Shown here: positions 39,001 to 51,090 of the stretch, piece after piece
Layout of the letters: each line of letters begins with the position of its first letter
How positions within the stretch are numbered: position 1 is the first letter of the stretch
NCBI RefSeq assembly: GCF_020740795.1
Contig: NC_067283.1
Coordinates: 45,249,659-45,313,658, forward strand
Length of the DNA: 64,000 nucleotides
Source of the DNA: Apus apus
Taxonomy: Eukaryota; Chordata; Aves; Apodiformes; Apodidae
Reading direction: 5' to 3'
Made by a program: the position numbers and the translations under genes
Notes under the pieces: model-generated
What the model saw: only the letters and a program-made list of their open reading frames with translations
Told to the model about the DNA's origin: nothing
The model's database searches: none

Positions 39001-39896
39001 CTGCCTTCTCATTAGAGATGTGAAGGTAAGTTACATGGAGGAATGGAATTTAACACAGATGTGCATAAAGAAACTTGCTGTTGGAGCTGTGTTTTACAAT
39101 GATGAACTGCCCCGTTTTGATGAAGTGTGTTGTATTTTGTGGTGCTCAAGACTTTGAGTCTCACCTTTCTATTGAGTTTTGACATTCCATAACCTCATTC
39201 CTTAGAGAAGGAATAGCTAGACCAATACCTAATTCACTTGAGGCTTGGGTTTTTTTCCAGTTGGTGGTTTTTGGGGCTTTTTTTTTTTGTTCGTTTTTAT
39301 TCCCATTTATATTTTTAATGCTTGCTGTGTTACTGACTAATACAGCCTAGCAGAAGCTTTGCTGCTTATTTTTTGGTATGGCTTTGTCTGCTTGGCAAGT
39401 GAGATGTGCTGTCATTGATGCATTAGAGTGTGAATGGTGCAAAATGAGCTAAGATGAAATTCTGAGTGAGCATTCTAGGAATGGCTTTCTGCTTTCTAAA
39501 GCCTATTTTTCATAAATGCACTTAAATGTAATTCTGAGATTGCTAGTACTGAAATTTAGAATGTAATCTGAATTGTACTGGGTGATGAACTTGATTTTGG
39601 AGATAAAGTTTTACGATTTGCTTGGGAATGTTTAACTGTTCTGTTAAAACTAGATCTTAGTGTTCTATGTTCATAATGTTTTTGTTGGGATGGGGTGGAA
39701 ATCAACTAGAAATTCGCAATTCACAAGCCAGTGATAAGATACTTACTGATTACATTTATTTTCCCTTAGGGATAAAGAAATGGAGAAGAGCTTTGAAGTA
39801 GTAAAACACAAAACTAGAGGTAGGGATGAGGTCTCAAAAAACCAAGCACTTAAACTTCAGCTAGACAACCAGTATGCTGTGCTTGGAGATCAGTAG
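32806..39896 (+). CDS. CDV3: CDV3 (carnitine deficiency-associated gene expressed in ventricle 3), complete
   Basis: Five coding exons (32806-33030, 34971-35050, 37246-37382, 38456-38618, 39770-39896) give 243 residues; human CDV3 is about 258. The start has a perfect Kozak context (gccgccatgg). The N-terminus MAETEERSLDDFFAKRDKKK is followed by a lysine-rich patch, an Ala/Ser/Gly low-complexity region (about residues 27-72), EEDDWKEFEQKEEIDYSGLR, acidic and Trp-containing segments (NWEETGG, SSGPWNKSAP), the conserved block GGVYRPPGAR, GPPEIYSDTQFPSLQSTAK and the C-terminal DNQYAVLGDQ. All are hallmarks of CDV3. The protein is small, soluble and probably largely disordered, and no catalytic domain is visible; its molecular role is not established. 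It shares no functional pathway with its neighbours. The 3' UTR is long, suggesting post-transcriptional control. Confidence 0.96.
33031..34970 (+). other. CDV3: CDV3 intron 1
   Basis: 1,940 bases. The first 450 are still CpG island and include the G runs at 33049-33083. The rest is AT-rich and without recognised elements. The acceptor is ttcttacag after a long pyrimidine tract. Confidence 0.85.
33049..33083 (+). repeat. Two long G runs directly after the CDV3 exon 1 donor
   Basis: A run of about 15 G, then cga, then a run of about 17 G, then cgaggcggg. The run begins about 20 bases after the splice donor. Such tracts can form G-quadruplexes in DNA or nascent RNA, and are prone to sequencing or assembly length errors. 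Confidence 0.9.
34971..35050 (+). CDS. CDV3: CDV3 coding exon 2
   Basis: Acceptor ttcttacag, donor ATAAG|gtacta. Encodes EEDDWKEFEQKEEIDYSGLR followed by VQSMQI, leaving two bases of a serine codon. Confidence 0.95.
35051..37245 (+). other. CDV3: CDV3 intron 2
   Basis: 2,195 bases, AT-rich, with no repeat or RNA gene recognised. A tgatgatg word at about 35683 was tested as a snoRNA C box and rejected for lack of a D box and terminal stem. Confidence 0.8.
37246..37382 (+). CDS. CDV3: CDV3 coding exon 3
   Basis: Acceptor tataatag, donor GACTG|gtaaat. Encodes SEKEDDESEKREEPGENWEE and SSGPWNKSAPAPAPVIEPT, an acidic then Pro/Ala-rich segment. Confidence 0.95.
37383..38455 (+). other. CDV3: CDV3 intron 3
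   Basis: 1,073 bases with GT-AG ends (acceptor gtacctag). Nothing else recognised. Confidence 0.8.
38456..38618 (+). CDS. CDV3: CDV3 coding exon 4
   Basis: Encodes the most conserved part of the protein: TEAPEPVQTGGVYRPPGARE and GPPEIYSDTQFPSLQSTAKL. Donor GAAA|gtaagt splits a lysine codon. Confidence 0.95.
38619..39769 (+). other. CDV3: CDV3 intron 4
   Basis: 1,151 bases, T-rich, with no recognised repeat. The acceptor is ttcccttag. Confidence 0.8.
39770..39896 (+). CDS. CDV3: CDV3 terminal coding exon
   Basis: Encodes DKEMEKSFEVVKHKTRGRDE and the terminal ALKLQLDNQYAVLGDQ, then TAG at 39894-39896. This corresponds to the shorter type of CDV3 C-terminus. I looked for a further exon giving the longer human-like tail and did not find one. 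Confidence 0.94.
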
Positions 39897-42800
39897 AGCT
39901 GCATACACATTACAATTAAGGAATGCTTTTTTGGTAACCCTTCTACTAAGGTAACTAAACTACAGCTAACGGCTATGATGAACATGCCACCTTATTTCTG
40001 CTGGATCTACTGCAGCAAGTGCAGACTGCTTGACGTAAGTGATTGGTTCTGCTGCACTATGGAAGCATACTATGTTACAACTTCTCCATTGGATATGGGG
40101 CAGATTAATATCAATGATTGAACAAGAGTCATCAGTGTTCTTTAGTTGCTCAGAAAGATACCTACAGCCAGTGGTCATTTCAAAATCTTTTTATGTTCAG
40201 ATACTGAGCCTTCGTAAAGGTTGACTACCTCAGACTTGCTGCACTCATTGTGGACACCATGTGGATCACAACTTCTGGAAGAGAAGGTTACAGCTGTTTT
40301 AGTGGCCATCTGAAACTTGAAACCAGCTCTACTGGATTCCTGTCAGAAATCCTGCAGAAGTCAGCCATTTGGTTCCAATTTGCTATAACAAAGATTTAAG
40401 TGACCTTAATGACAAACCTATTCCGTTCCCCTTCTGAGGAATCCTGTCATGTGTAGCCGTAGCCTACTAGAGACTCCTGGAGCGTACCATACCACTCATA
40501 CTATCCAAGTATAACAGAGCTGTAGTTTGTTTACCTTTTTAGATAGCTGTGCTGAAGTAACTGCAAAACAAATTGAAACTCATTCAGTATCAGATTTGAG
40601 GAATTATGGGTTTGAATGATCTGTTTGCATTAGCCATTTTCACAGTTGTCTGTTTAAGCATTTTTTTAAATTGTGTTCTCCACAAAAAAAAAAATGCCTG
40701 CCTTGTTTCTGGTATCAAATTGCAGCATATTTAAATAATGATGAGATGTTGTAGTGAAATAGGGTCTCTCCTGGTTTTTTGTCATAGGGTTTGTCTTTCT
40801 CACCCTAAAGCACTAAGACTTAAGAGTTCTGATTTGACACAGAGGTATCCAGACTCCAACGACAGTCTTGTTGAATTTATCTTCTAAAAATGAGATACAT
40901 GGCAGTAGCGACACTAGATAAATTATCCTCTATTAAAAATAGTAATTGTTGAAGGGTAATGGTTAAATGATAACCAAAATAACTTTGTATGCAGAGGGAT
41001 AACTAAAGCTGGTAAGCCTTATTTGGCTACTTCTGTGAAGAATGCAGGCTTTTTGAAGCAGAAATCCTCTAAGTAAAGCTCATAAATGGTGTTTATTCAA
41101 AGTCAGGAAGTTTAGTATTAATGGAAGGCAGTGACTTCTAAGTTGTTGTCATCTCTGACTTCGTTTAGTGGAAGCAGGCAAAATAGCCCTGGTACACTAA
41201 TATAGGGCATTGCCCTTAAGTCTGATTTGATGAACAAAAGCTGTCAAGTACCAAAAGTGTCCTGCTGTAACTGTTTTTCTCTTCTCTGAATTCTTAAACC
41301 AGAAGCAAAATGAAGTACAATAGTGGCATGCTCCAGTGTTGAGGTTTCTCAGAGTAAATGCCAAAAAATAGACCCAACATCTGTAAGAGTTGCCAATGGC
41401 AAGAAAAATAAGGGAACAAAACAAAGCTTGCTTATGTGTGTGGGAGTACTGTCTTATGTGCAGAAGATGAAGGTAGTGCAGGAGTTGCCTATTGGTGTAC
41501 CCTTGGACTAACTGCTGACTCGCTTTAAATCTACTTCTCTGAGGCCAATGGGAATTTTGCTTGTTGACTTCAGTGGGGCTGGGGTTTCACCTGGTTCTTT
41601 TGTGCAGAGTAAAACTGGCCTTGCCCTTGCAGAGTTAACTGTCTATAAAACTTCTGCTACAAGCTGCTATTAAAGAGAGGGCTCAAGAGACTATTCTTAA
41701 AGTTGGAGACTTCATTTGGAAACAAAACCCCACTGAAAGACTGATACCAATACCTTGGACTCTTAGCCATGTATCTTCCTTGAAAGTACATTGTTGCCAG
41801 CAAAACCATTGATCTGTTACTAAAGATTTATGTGGAATTCATGGTAAATGGACATGTCCCTTGATGTGGTAGAAGCGTGAAGTCTTAAAACACTTCCTGA
41901 TGCTCTAAAGTGATTGTAATCACCAGTGCATGGGAATCATGTTTTAGTCTACTGTATGAAGGGTAGATGAGACTGTCCATTGTACTGTCTTTATTTGAGG
42001 TTTTGGGCATGAATTCTGGCAGTTCAAGAAAACCCTGTAACAGTTTCAAATCAAATAAAATGGAAATATACATGGATTCTGGAGTCTAATGAATCTTTAC
42101 CTTTAGTTCTAGCTTGTGACCATACTGAAGAAGCACAGAACATTTGCATCTCATGAGGGACAGGCTATGGAGTGGGCAGTCAGCCTTATGGTCAGATGGG
42201 CTGTGTTTAAGAGCTTACAGAAGTGCATATTAACATGACTTATTTAGACACAGAAGTTTAGTTTGCTGCCTATCAGAGTGTCTTCTTACTCTCACCATAT
42301 AGGACTGGATTGAGATTGTGAATGAAGCTTTGTTTTGCTTTTCACTTGAAAGTAGCAGTGCTAAGTTAAAGTATGAAGAAAACAAACAAAACTTCTGGTT
42401 GATTGCTGTCACCAGAGTCCATCAGATGCTGTTAACTAAAGGTTTTATTTGGCAGGCTTTCTTAAGCATATCATTCCAGGTTCTTTCTGGAGACATTAAG
42501 GGAAAAAAAAATCAGAAATGCAGAAGAATTCTGTAGTACAGAATGTTGAACTATTTAAAAGTGTTTCTTGTGTTAAATATTGCTGCCATTAACTATCAAA
42601 ATGCCAGTTGTCAGTAACAATAAATTGTCTGGCATGCCTGAAATTTGAAAGTCCTGTGTGGAAGCTCAGTGTGCTTTTGAGACTCTGAAGTCCAGCTTTA
42701 TCTGGTTGTTGTTGCATTCAGTCAAGACATGCTAAGAATGTCCATTTAATTCCTTCAGAATGCTTGTTGAAGGCTCATTCCATAAATGAAGGATTGTCAG

Positions 42801-43115
42801 TTGTAGACCTGAGATTCTTGATACCAGTCAGTAAAAGGTGGTTGCGTGCTGCTTCAGGAACTTCGTAACCTGTACTGTGGTTTTATGATGGGTTTGTTAT
42901 TTTGAATTTCAGTGTTCCGCTTTACTTTCTTTTGCTTAAAATAAAGACACAGTCATAGTGTTACCAACATACTGGTAGAACATGTAAATGTTCAGTACTT
43001 ACTGGGGAAGGAACAATTTGGATTTGTGGTTCTCAGTGATATAGTCTGTATTTAAGGAATGCTAAAATGCCAGAAGCTAGATAATTTTAATAAAGTTGGA
43101 CTTCACAAGTGCCTG
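39897..43115 (+). other. CDV3: CDV3 3' UTR (long) with several poly(A) signals
   Basis: AATAAA occurs at 42054-42059, 42619-42624, 42940-42945 and 43089-43094, with a further one at 43826-43831. The many signals on the same strand as CDV3, with no other gene between, suggest a 3' UTR of roughly 2.2 to 3.2 kb with alternative polyadenylation. The exact 3' end cannot be fixed from sequence alone. Confidence 0.6.
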
Positions 43116-44896
43116 CTGTAGGAATCTGGCATCTGTATTTACTTGAGCTGGGGGTAAATGTAAGAGGGGATTAGTTTTGCCCCCCCCACCCTTCCCCTGG
43201 TTTTGCTGTGCCACGTCCCATTTTAATGGAATTTTATTTAGGAATTGACGACTAAAAGTGACTATTTCCTGCTACTTCGGTTAGCTATCTTTACTAGTCT
43301 TGTCCAAAGTAACTCATACAAAATTTAGGAATAGATGAATTTTTAGTGGTACAAATTGTGTTAAGAGACCTGACACCACAGGGACCAGGATTTTTGGTAT
43401 TTGATTGCAACTGTTGGCTCTTAGAAACTCTTTCACCACAACATGGCTGAGACAGCTGTTTAGGTCAATATAAGTTTGATAAGGCTGCACATCCTGGAGT
43501 TTCTGATCTTTGGCAAGAGTTGAATCTTCTTTCTGATTTCAGCCTGGTTGAGCAGTTGAAAACTTGCTTGTGGTTTTCTGTCAAATACCATAACTAAAAT
43601 GGAGCAAATGATTCTTTTTTAGACTTACTTGTCTTTGTGTGCTTAAAAGGTGCTCCTGTTTTACATGACCAATTTGTATCAGAGGCCAAAGAAACACAAT
43701 TTTACCAAAGTCGCCTCAAGCACTTATCCTAATGAATAGCCACAATCCAGATTTCATCACGACTGTAACTTAGTTCCCAAATTATCTCTTTGTTTTTAAC
43801 TTCTAATTTAAAAAATTGTTTTAGCAATAAATACGGGCTTTATTTAAGACTGTAAGAAAATAATGTGTAATAATTTCAGATACATAAATTAAGTACATAC
43901 AAAGTGGGAGGAAATCTGACATATAGTTTCTGACAAATTCTTCAGAAAAAGTTTAAAAGTCATCTTGTCTATATTGAGGTTAATAGGAGACCCTGCAAGC
44001 TCCAGCAGATGGAAGAAGAAATGACAGCTGAAAACAGAACTGAGGAGTCTAACACTGACTTGGATAAGTCATAACTATCATGTATCTAGAGTTTGGCTTC
44101 TGAAAGACCAAGTGCGGTTCCACCATCTTCTGTTTGAAGTTAAATAGAGCAGGAAGGAAGATGTCTAAACAAAAAAAAAAGAGTGGGAATTATGCAAATG
44201 AAACAGGAGATATAAGAAGAGAGTGCTTAAGGCCGTTTTCTAAATCAGAGTATTAAAAGCATAGCCTGAGGTAGGGATTGTAGTGTAAGTTCTTGGATAA
44301 GAGGAGAGGTACTGCATGGGTAAGAGCTGCTTTCACAAGTGACAGATGTGTCTGCCTTTAAATCAGAAGTGTTTGAAGCACTTGGGGAAGGCATCCCACT
44401 TCATCTTTTCCCTTTGAAGGAAAGAATCAGGAAAACCTGTCCAGAGAGAAGGTAGGATTTTGCTTTGGCACAAAGCTGTCTAACCTGTTGACTGAAGGGA
44501 GAGCAGAGAAAGGGCGAACTCAAAGATAGTTCAGCAGTCTTATTAGGAACTAACTTGTTTCATATTTAAGGAAACTTTCACTTTTGCATGATAAAAAGCT
44601 GAGACACTGATTCAGATTGCTGTGAAGACTCCCTTTTTCTGTGAAGCATCTTCTAATGGTACGTATATCATGGTATTGTGTTCAGTTGCTTAGAATGTAT
44701 GTTGATATAGTGAGGTTAATGAAGAGCCACAGGCTGCTTCACCAGAACACAAGTATTAAAAATGTATCACAATATTAATGAATCACCAGAAAAGTAGTCC
44801 ATCTGGAATACTGGAATGGAAATGATTAAAATATCAAGCCTATTTTGTAGCAAGAACATAGGATCAAGAGAGGGGGTTTGGGCTTTGTTTTCCACT

Positions 44897-45015
44897 GGGC
44901 TGCTGTGTTAACTTGAGGTAATTTAGTTTCACTTTGCCTCAGTTTCCCCAGCTGTATCAAAAAAACACCAACAACCTACCTCACAGGGGTGTTGTGAGGC
45001 CAAAGCTGTTCTTCA
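44897..45015 (+). repeat. MIR SINE relic, sense
   Basis: tgcctcagtttccccagctgta, then cctacctcacaggggtgttg and tgtgaggc, in the exact order of the MIR core consensus (tgcctcagtttcctcatctgta ... cctacctcatagggttgttgtgagg). An old CORE-SINE shared by amniotes, useful as evidence that this intergenic DNA is ancient. Confidence 0.8.
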
Positions 45016-46394
45016 TCAAGGGCTGGGACTGATGGAAGGTGCCTAAAGATTTTTATTTAAAGATCTTTATATTAGCTTTAATTACAGTATTTTAGTACTA
45101 CTTTGGGAAAGGCATATTTCTATAGAATGTAATATTCTATTTAAGTATTCTGTTCTTGGACTTACTTTAGTGTGTATGGGTAAGGAAAAAGTTCAGGCTG
45201 AACACTGAACTGGTATTTCCTCTCTTCAATTATCTGTGCCATTTTTGTTTTTACATTGAATACATGAGAACAAGTATTGCTATATTTCATAAACCCCATG
45301 ACTGAAATAAAACCCTGCTCATGGTTGATAGCCATGTCTTGTAATGTGGCTGCTTTCATGTTTGTTCAAATCATGTGAACCAGGAGTGTTCACTCTTGAA
45401 GGTATACATCTGTGCTAGGATACTAACTGGTATTTTGTAGTAGAAATGTAGTTTTCTTCCCCTCTTCACATGCAGACACACATTTGTCCTACTCTTGATC
45501 CTTTCCCCTATTTAAATTGAAGTAGTACACAGGTACAATGGAAAGATGGGAGAGGTTAATCTTCAAACCTTTTAAAATCTGGTACTAAGGCAGGCTGTGG
45601 AGGAAAAATATTAAGGGAAATAGTTGCCCATTAAGAGGTTTATGTGAAACAGATAAATGATCAGAAGGTAAAGCTTAGAGAGATAAATAGAGGGATAGGA
45701 AGGAGAGGAAGGAATAGAGATACAGAAGAGGTGATTACCCTATTTACTGTTATCTCCTGTTTTATCAGTTAACTGCAGCTGAAGGAACACGAATAGTTTT
45801 TATGAATATGCCCTTGTCTGCTGTTGCTGGTGATTTCAAGGTTCATTGCTCAGCTTTTACAGTGGGCCTCCAAATGGGAGCAGAGAACATGATGGTGGCA
45901 TGAATGCAGACAAATTAGAGCTCTGGTGAGCACTGGACAGAGATGAGGCCCAGCAGCTATCTTCTCTTACTGGTATTTTTAGCATTGCAGCACCTCTAAG
46001 ACAGTTGTTAATGAGCATCAGCTGTGACAATTCTGTCAGAAGTGATTACTGTTAAATTTGAACAAACTATTGCAGTTGCTTTAGAGGAAATGTTGAACTA
46101 GCTGAATAATAAGCACTGAAGAATAACAGGGCGGGCTTTTTGGAACAGTTATGGTGATGTTGATGGGTGGTACTGAGGTCAACAGATTGGTAGGTGGCTT
46201 AAAAAGACTGAGGTGTATTTCCATGGTGGGGAGGAGAATTACCCTACGATGTGTTTCATCTTTTCCCCTCTTAACATACTGCTTTGGTCTTACTGTCTTT
46301 GCAACTACAAAGAGCTGCTTCTGTAATTCTTTTATTACCTTCCTCCCCGTATTTTTCTAGTATGTCACTTTTTCAAGGTCCTGATGAAACAGCA

Positions 46395-46590
46395 CATAAT
46401 ATTAATTGGGAACATCTAAGAGAAATAATATGCTGTAATATTGTTCTGTCTTTAATGCAGCCTAACATCTTACTCGCTTTCTTGACTACAACTACACATT
46501 GAGCAGATGTCTTCATCAAGCTGTCCATGGTGATGCCTAGATCGTCCCCTTGAAAGATCACAACCAATTCAGAGTCCACCAGAGCATGTA
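46395..46590 (-). mobile_element. Old CR1/L3-type LINE fossil (RT C-terminal part)
   Basis: On the - strand the frame reads GDDLGITMDSLMKTSAQCVV and KKASKMLGCIKDRTI, which follows the LINE motif DLGV-VD-LKMS-QC---KKAN-MLGCI seen in the younger CR1 at 16-17 kb. Divergence is high and the ends are unclear, so it predates that copy. Confidence 0.65.
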
Positions 46591-49317
46591 TGAGTGGTTT
46601 AAAGCCTTTCCAGTATTCATTGCCTTGGGTTTGTTCTCTGTTGGACGTTCACTTGCCACGGAATCACCACGTTTACAGAGCTGGTTAGCCTACCCTGGCA
46701 ATCACCATCTTCCCCAGTGCTGACAAACCTTATAACCTACTATGGGCATTGGCTTTTGCCATCTGATATACTGAAGTCTTCAGGTTCGTGTATATAATTC
46801 CCTCTTCTTGCCAGTAATAAGCATGGCATGCTCTTACTAACTTTTACTCAACGTGATCCTTTCTGTTGTTTCTTGTTTCGTATCTTCTGTATTGAATTTG
46901 CTTTATAGCTCAGTTACAGCATTGAAGTCATGGAGTTATTACTGTCGGCTTTATTCCAAATCATTTGCCCAGAGAAAACTGTTAGTTAAAATGTTCACAT
47001 AAGCTTTCTTGGTTTTAATTAAAACAAATCAACTCATTCTGTGTATCTTTCAGAGTATGTACAACCATAACAATGATTCAAACCATAAAAACAGGCTGAT
47101 AAAGGAGAACAAATGGATTGAGAAGCAGGTAAAACACACGTGAATTTGATCTCCCAGAGCTTAACTTCATTTGTTTCAGTAGAGTTATTTCTATCACTTG
47201 AGATCAATTTCATTAGACCTTTACTTGAGATCTTCTCACTTGGAAGTCCAGATACAACAGCCAGAATCTAGCACAAGTCAACAAGCCCCATAGCAAAATT
47301 GTTTTAAATTTCTGGGTTATTCTGCTTTTTGTTTGTGGCAGAGATGAAGCAGATGTGCTCTCTGACCAGGAAACCAGATGGACTCAGCTGTGCTTAGTCT
47401 ACCTGTTGTAGTATTTGACTCATCATTGAAATTAGACTGCAGTATTTGAGATGAAGATGAGTGCAGCAAGGAGGAAGCAGGCTTAGTCTTTGTGGTTTGT
47501 TTCATCTCTTCATGTTCTCGTACTTTAGAGATTGTACATTTGTAAATAAGGTTAAGTCTTTAAATGCTGACTGCATTTACCAGTAATGCTACATTTATAA
47601 ATACAAAGGAGGTGTTATAAGGGAAGACCCAAGCCTGGTAGGATGTGAAGCCTACCACTGAATAGCTGCATTGTCTCAATATCATAATACTGTATCATAT
47701 AGAACAGCTGCTTTCCAGGACTAATTCCAGGAATAATGAATGTACTTTGGGTTTTGCATACAAATGAATTTTGTTAGGTGTTCTGTTACACCAATTACTA
47801 GTATTTAGTCAAAAACAATTGTGGCTGCTGGGAGTTTATAAAGCTGGCAAATTGGAGCTAAGGTTTTTGTTAATTTTGAGGGGCCAGGGGAATACAGCAT
47901 ATTCAACAGCTGTTAGAATGTAGTATTTCGTACCCTCTCCCATGTATCTGTAAGACTCATCTCTGCTGCTACACTCGACCAAAGCCCTGCCTTGCCACTG
48001 TAAATTCTTAGTGTTACCCAGTAACCTTTAGGACTAACTAGGTCTCTTGGCTGTGTCTTTAATCCAGGAATTGGGTAAAAGGCAAACTGACATGACCATG
48101 TTTTCCAGATAACTGGCTCTGCTTTTTAATTTTTTTTTTTCCTGCAACTCAAAGCCCATAAAAAATCTCTTTTTTTGACATTTCCTCACCCTAGAGTATT
48201 CCCTTCTTTTGTTCATCTGTATTATTACTATGCCAAGGATTCCTAGTCAGGAGCCTGAATTATTCAGCTCTATAAGCAAGAACTGAGTCTTTATGATGCT
48301 GTATTTCTTCAGTCAGGGCTTTAGCATCACAAACATGGCTCTGTCTCTTGCAAAACTGCTAAGCAAGTAAGTGTGATTTCCTGGAATCATTTAGACCTAG
48401 ACCTTCCAAGGCTTCAGGGGAACCCAGTTCCCACAGAGTACAGCAAATGAAGGCAAGAGTAGTGGTTGCAGTACAAAACAGTTCAGCTGTGAAAAGGAGT
48501 AGGACAGTATGACTGGTAACATGCTACCTGAAACAAAACTGTCTTACCTAGACAGCAGGGTCTAGCCTATAGCATTTTTATTTTTGTAATTAAGAGATGT
48601 GAGTGAAGAATAGTAAGAGGACAGCGCTGTGAGAAAAAAATGAAAACTGAATTTGCTTTCAACTATGTACCAGAATGTCTCACCACCAGACAACCTGGAG
48701 AAATGAAGATAAGGCCACTTGAATACTTACTGTAGTGTGAAATGAAGTGATACTGTCTCTCTGGGAAAATGGTTAGCTGAGAGCCCACTGAGCACAGCAT
48801 AAACTGCTTCAGGAAAGTGGAGTACAACACAATCTACTTCCAAGAATCCCTGCGTGGCCCCACAGTAAATGCAGGAACCTAATGGTGCTTGTATATTTAT
48901 ATGTTTATGGTCCTAATTTAAGTTCAAAACCTGAACTATAGTAATTTTTTTTACCCTGGTTTACCTATCATGGCTTCTGCATATGACAGTATCTCACTGT
49001 GCAGTGCACAAACCTATTGTCCTTTTATCCCATGATAAGACTAATGGTATCAAACTCTGTAAAGCACTTTTGCCATGTTTCCTGTGAAGAAAGATGAAGA
49101 AAATAAATTTATCTTAATAGCACCAACTGAATTTATACCTCTAAGTTTGTCTCACTGTTTTTGTGTCCATCCCATCTCTTCTTCTCAGTTCAGGACAGGA
49201 GAGGGGCTGGCTCTGGCTCTAACAGCTGCTTTCTGCTCTTCCCCCCAGCTCACAGTGAGTACCAGGATTCATAGCAGCTGCAGGAACTGTGTGTCTCCAA
49301 GTCTTCTTTAAAGCTTA

Positions 49318-49400
49318 GCTAAGTGGGTCAGGTTTCTTATCTGTAAAGTGCTAATAGCAGCACTACTGTTCCCCAGCAGCTTCTTCTGAGGACTGAGAAG
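49318..49400 (+). repeat. Possible MIR SINE relic, sense
   Basis: ggtttcttatctgtaaagtg, then taatagcagcactac and ttctgaggactgag, resemble MIR core order (agtttcctcatctgtaaaatg ... taatagtacctac ... ttgtgaggatta). Degenerate. Confidence 0.4.
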
Positions 49401-50946
49401 AAAAAAAGTCACACACCCTTAGGTGTCATCCACTGATAGCCACACCTATTTAAAATGCCTGCAATGCAAAGCAGCATTTTGGAGATGGAACAGAGAGGAG
49501 TGCTGGTAAAACACAAGTCAAAATGTGATTTAAGGCATTACAAGCAACATTATTTTCAGTATGTGTACATGGAGCAAGTTGGAGATGTTTGACATCCACA
49601 AAGACCATCAAGCTGTGAAGATCAAGAAAAGTAATGTAGATGATAAGACTGTGGTTTCTGCAACAACACAGGAATCTTGCAACAGGCCCCCACTGACGGG
49701 CCCAGATTTCAGTTTTTTAAAAGAATCAGCTCCATCATACTCGTTGGCATGTTTCAACCCATCCTGACAATTCCTTCAGTCATCCTGACGAAAGTACTTG
49801 AACATAAAGGCAAGCTGCTTTCCTGCTCCCTCTCACCTGGAGCCTCCCACAGCTCAGGGCCCTTCTCCCTTCCCCAGACCAGCAAGGGGTTAGTTCTTCC
49901 CAGCCTATATTCTCTGGATTGCGTAGGGCTTAGATGCTTGTGGCTCCTCCCATCTTGACACTGATGCAAAGACTTTCTACAAAAGAGTATTCAGCAGCTG
50001 GAAAATAAAAGTAGAATCTAATCCCTCCCCATCAAGAACAGTAGAGATAAATTAAATACACTTTAAGAATGTTACATGCATTTCCCCAGACAACTCCACT
50101 GTTTGTGCAACTGGATGTCATGCTTTTCTGTTCAAAGGGGCTGCAGCAATTCTAGCTGCTTAAATACAGCTCTTCAGATTTCATAAGCACAAACGTTTTT
50201 ACCCACACTAACACAGCACAATTCATATAGGGCAAGTTCAGTAAACAGACCCAGACCCCACAGTTACTAAAAGGTGAAACAGTTTGTCAGATACTGTGGT
50301 TGTCTGACTAAGAACTAATTTCTGGCTGCTGGAAACCCAACATCTCTGTTCTGCCTCTGGTTCCTGTTGCAGATTCAAACAGGGAGCATGGTCAGACACA
50401 CTTCAGAGCTGGTTTCAAGTTTGCTGAACAGATACATTAGCACTCCAAATGGCAGCAAATCAACAGCACCTCTGTTCTATAGAAATAATTAATTATACCC
50501 TCTATTAGAGCAAAAATTTACCAGCCAATTGTTCTTGTCCAGCTTTTCTTTTCCCTTCCAATAAAAAACACCAAAGTCCATTACTGTGTGGAAAATGCAA
50601 CAGAATTTTTGGCAACTGGCATTTTCCCCACAACACAATAGCTAAAAAGGTTTGATAAGCATCTCAGAAAGTATTTCTTAATTATTATTATGCAGTGGTG
50701 CCCCTAAACAAAATCATTAGTGGGACAGTTAGGACATTTTGGTGACTAAGTACTTTTTTAATGAGTTCTTTCACACTTTTAGATGCTACTGGGAACCAAA
50801 AGCAACCTTTCCTATCAGTATTACTGTAAAGCTATTTTCATCTCAGGACAAATTGGAAGTGAATCTCAAAGCTTTTAATTTTTGTGGTGAGAATGAAAAA
50901 ATATAAATATAATTTTCAAATGTACAAATTAAAAACATGGAGTTGC

Positions 50947-51090
50947 TTAGTGTGCTCTGGATCTCTTGACACTGCTCATTTCTCCCAGTGCTTTCCTCTT
51001 CTGGGATACTCCAGTTCCAAGTTCTGTGTTATTCTGAAGGTAAGATTCAGCTTCTGGCAGACAGTAAGACTCCATTGGTGGAGGTGGATC
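50947..51090 (-). CDS. TOPBP1: TOPBP1 last coding exon
   Basis: Acceptor ctgctgaag; begins [19 protein letters not shown], then [16 protein letters not shown] and VKRSRAH, with TAA at 50949-50947. The basic end resembles the nuclear localisation tail of mammalian TOPBP1. Confidence 0.96.
   Translation of the reverse strand, partial: DPPPPMESYCLPEAESYLQNNTELGTGVSQKRKALGEMSSVKRSRAH

Larger units (their letters stand above)
43116..50946. other. CDV3-TOPBP1 convergent intergenic region
   Basis: About 7.8 kb between two genes that point at each other. It contains a clear MIR relic (44897-45015), a LINE-type reverse-transcriptase fossil (46395-46590) and a possible second MIR relic (49318-49400). 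It also holds the 3' UTR of TOPBP1 at its right end. Candidate - strand ATTAAA signals for TOPBP1 are at 50879-50874 and 50762-50757, and a - strand AATAAA lies at 48582-48577. No further gene is supported. Confidence 0.65.
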
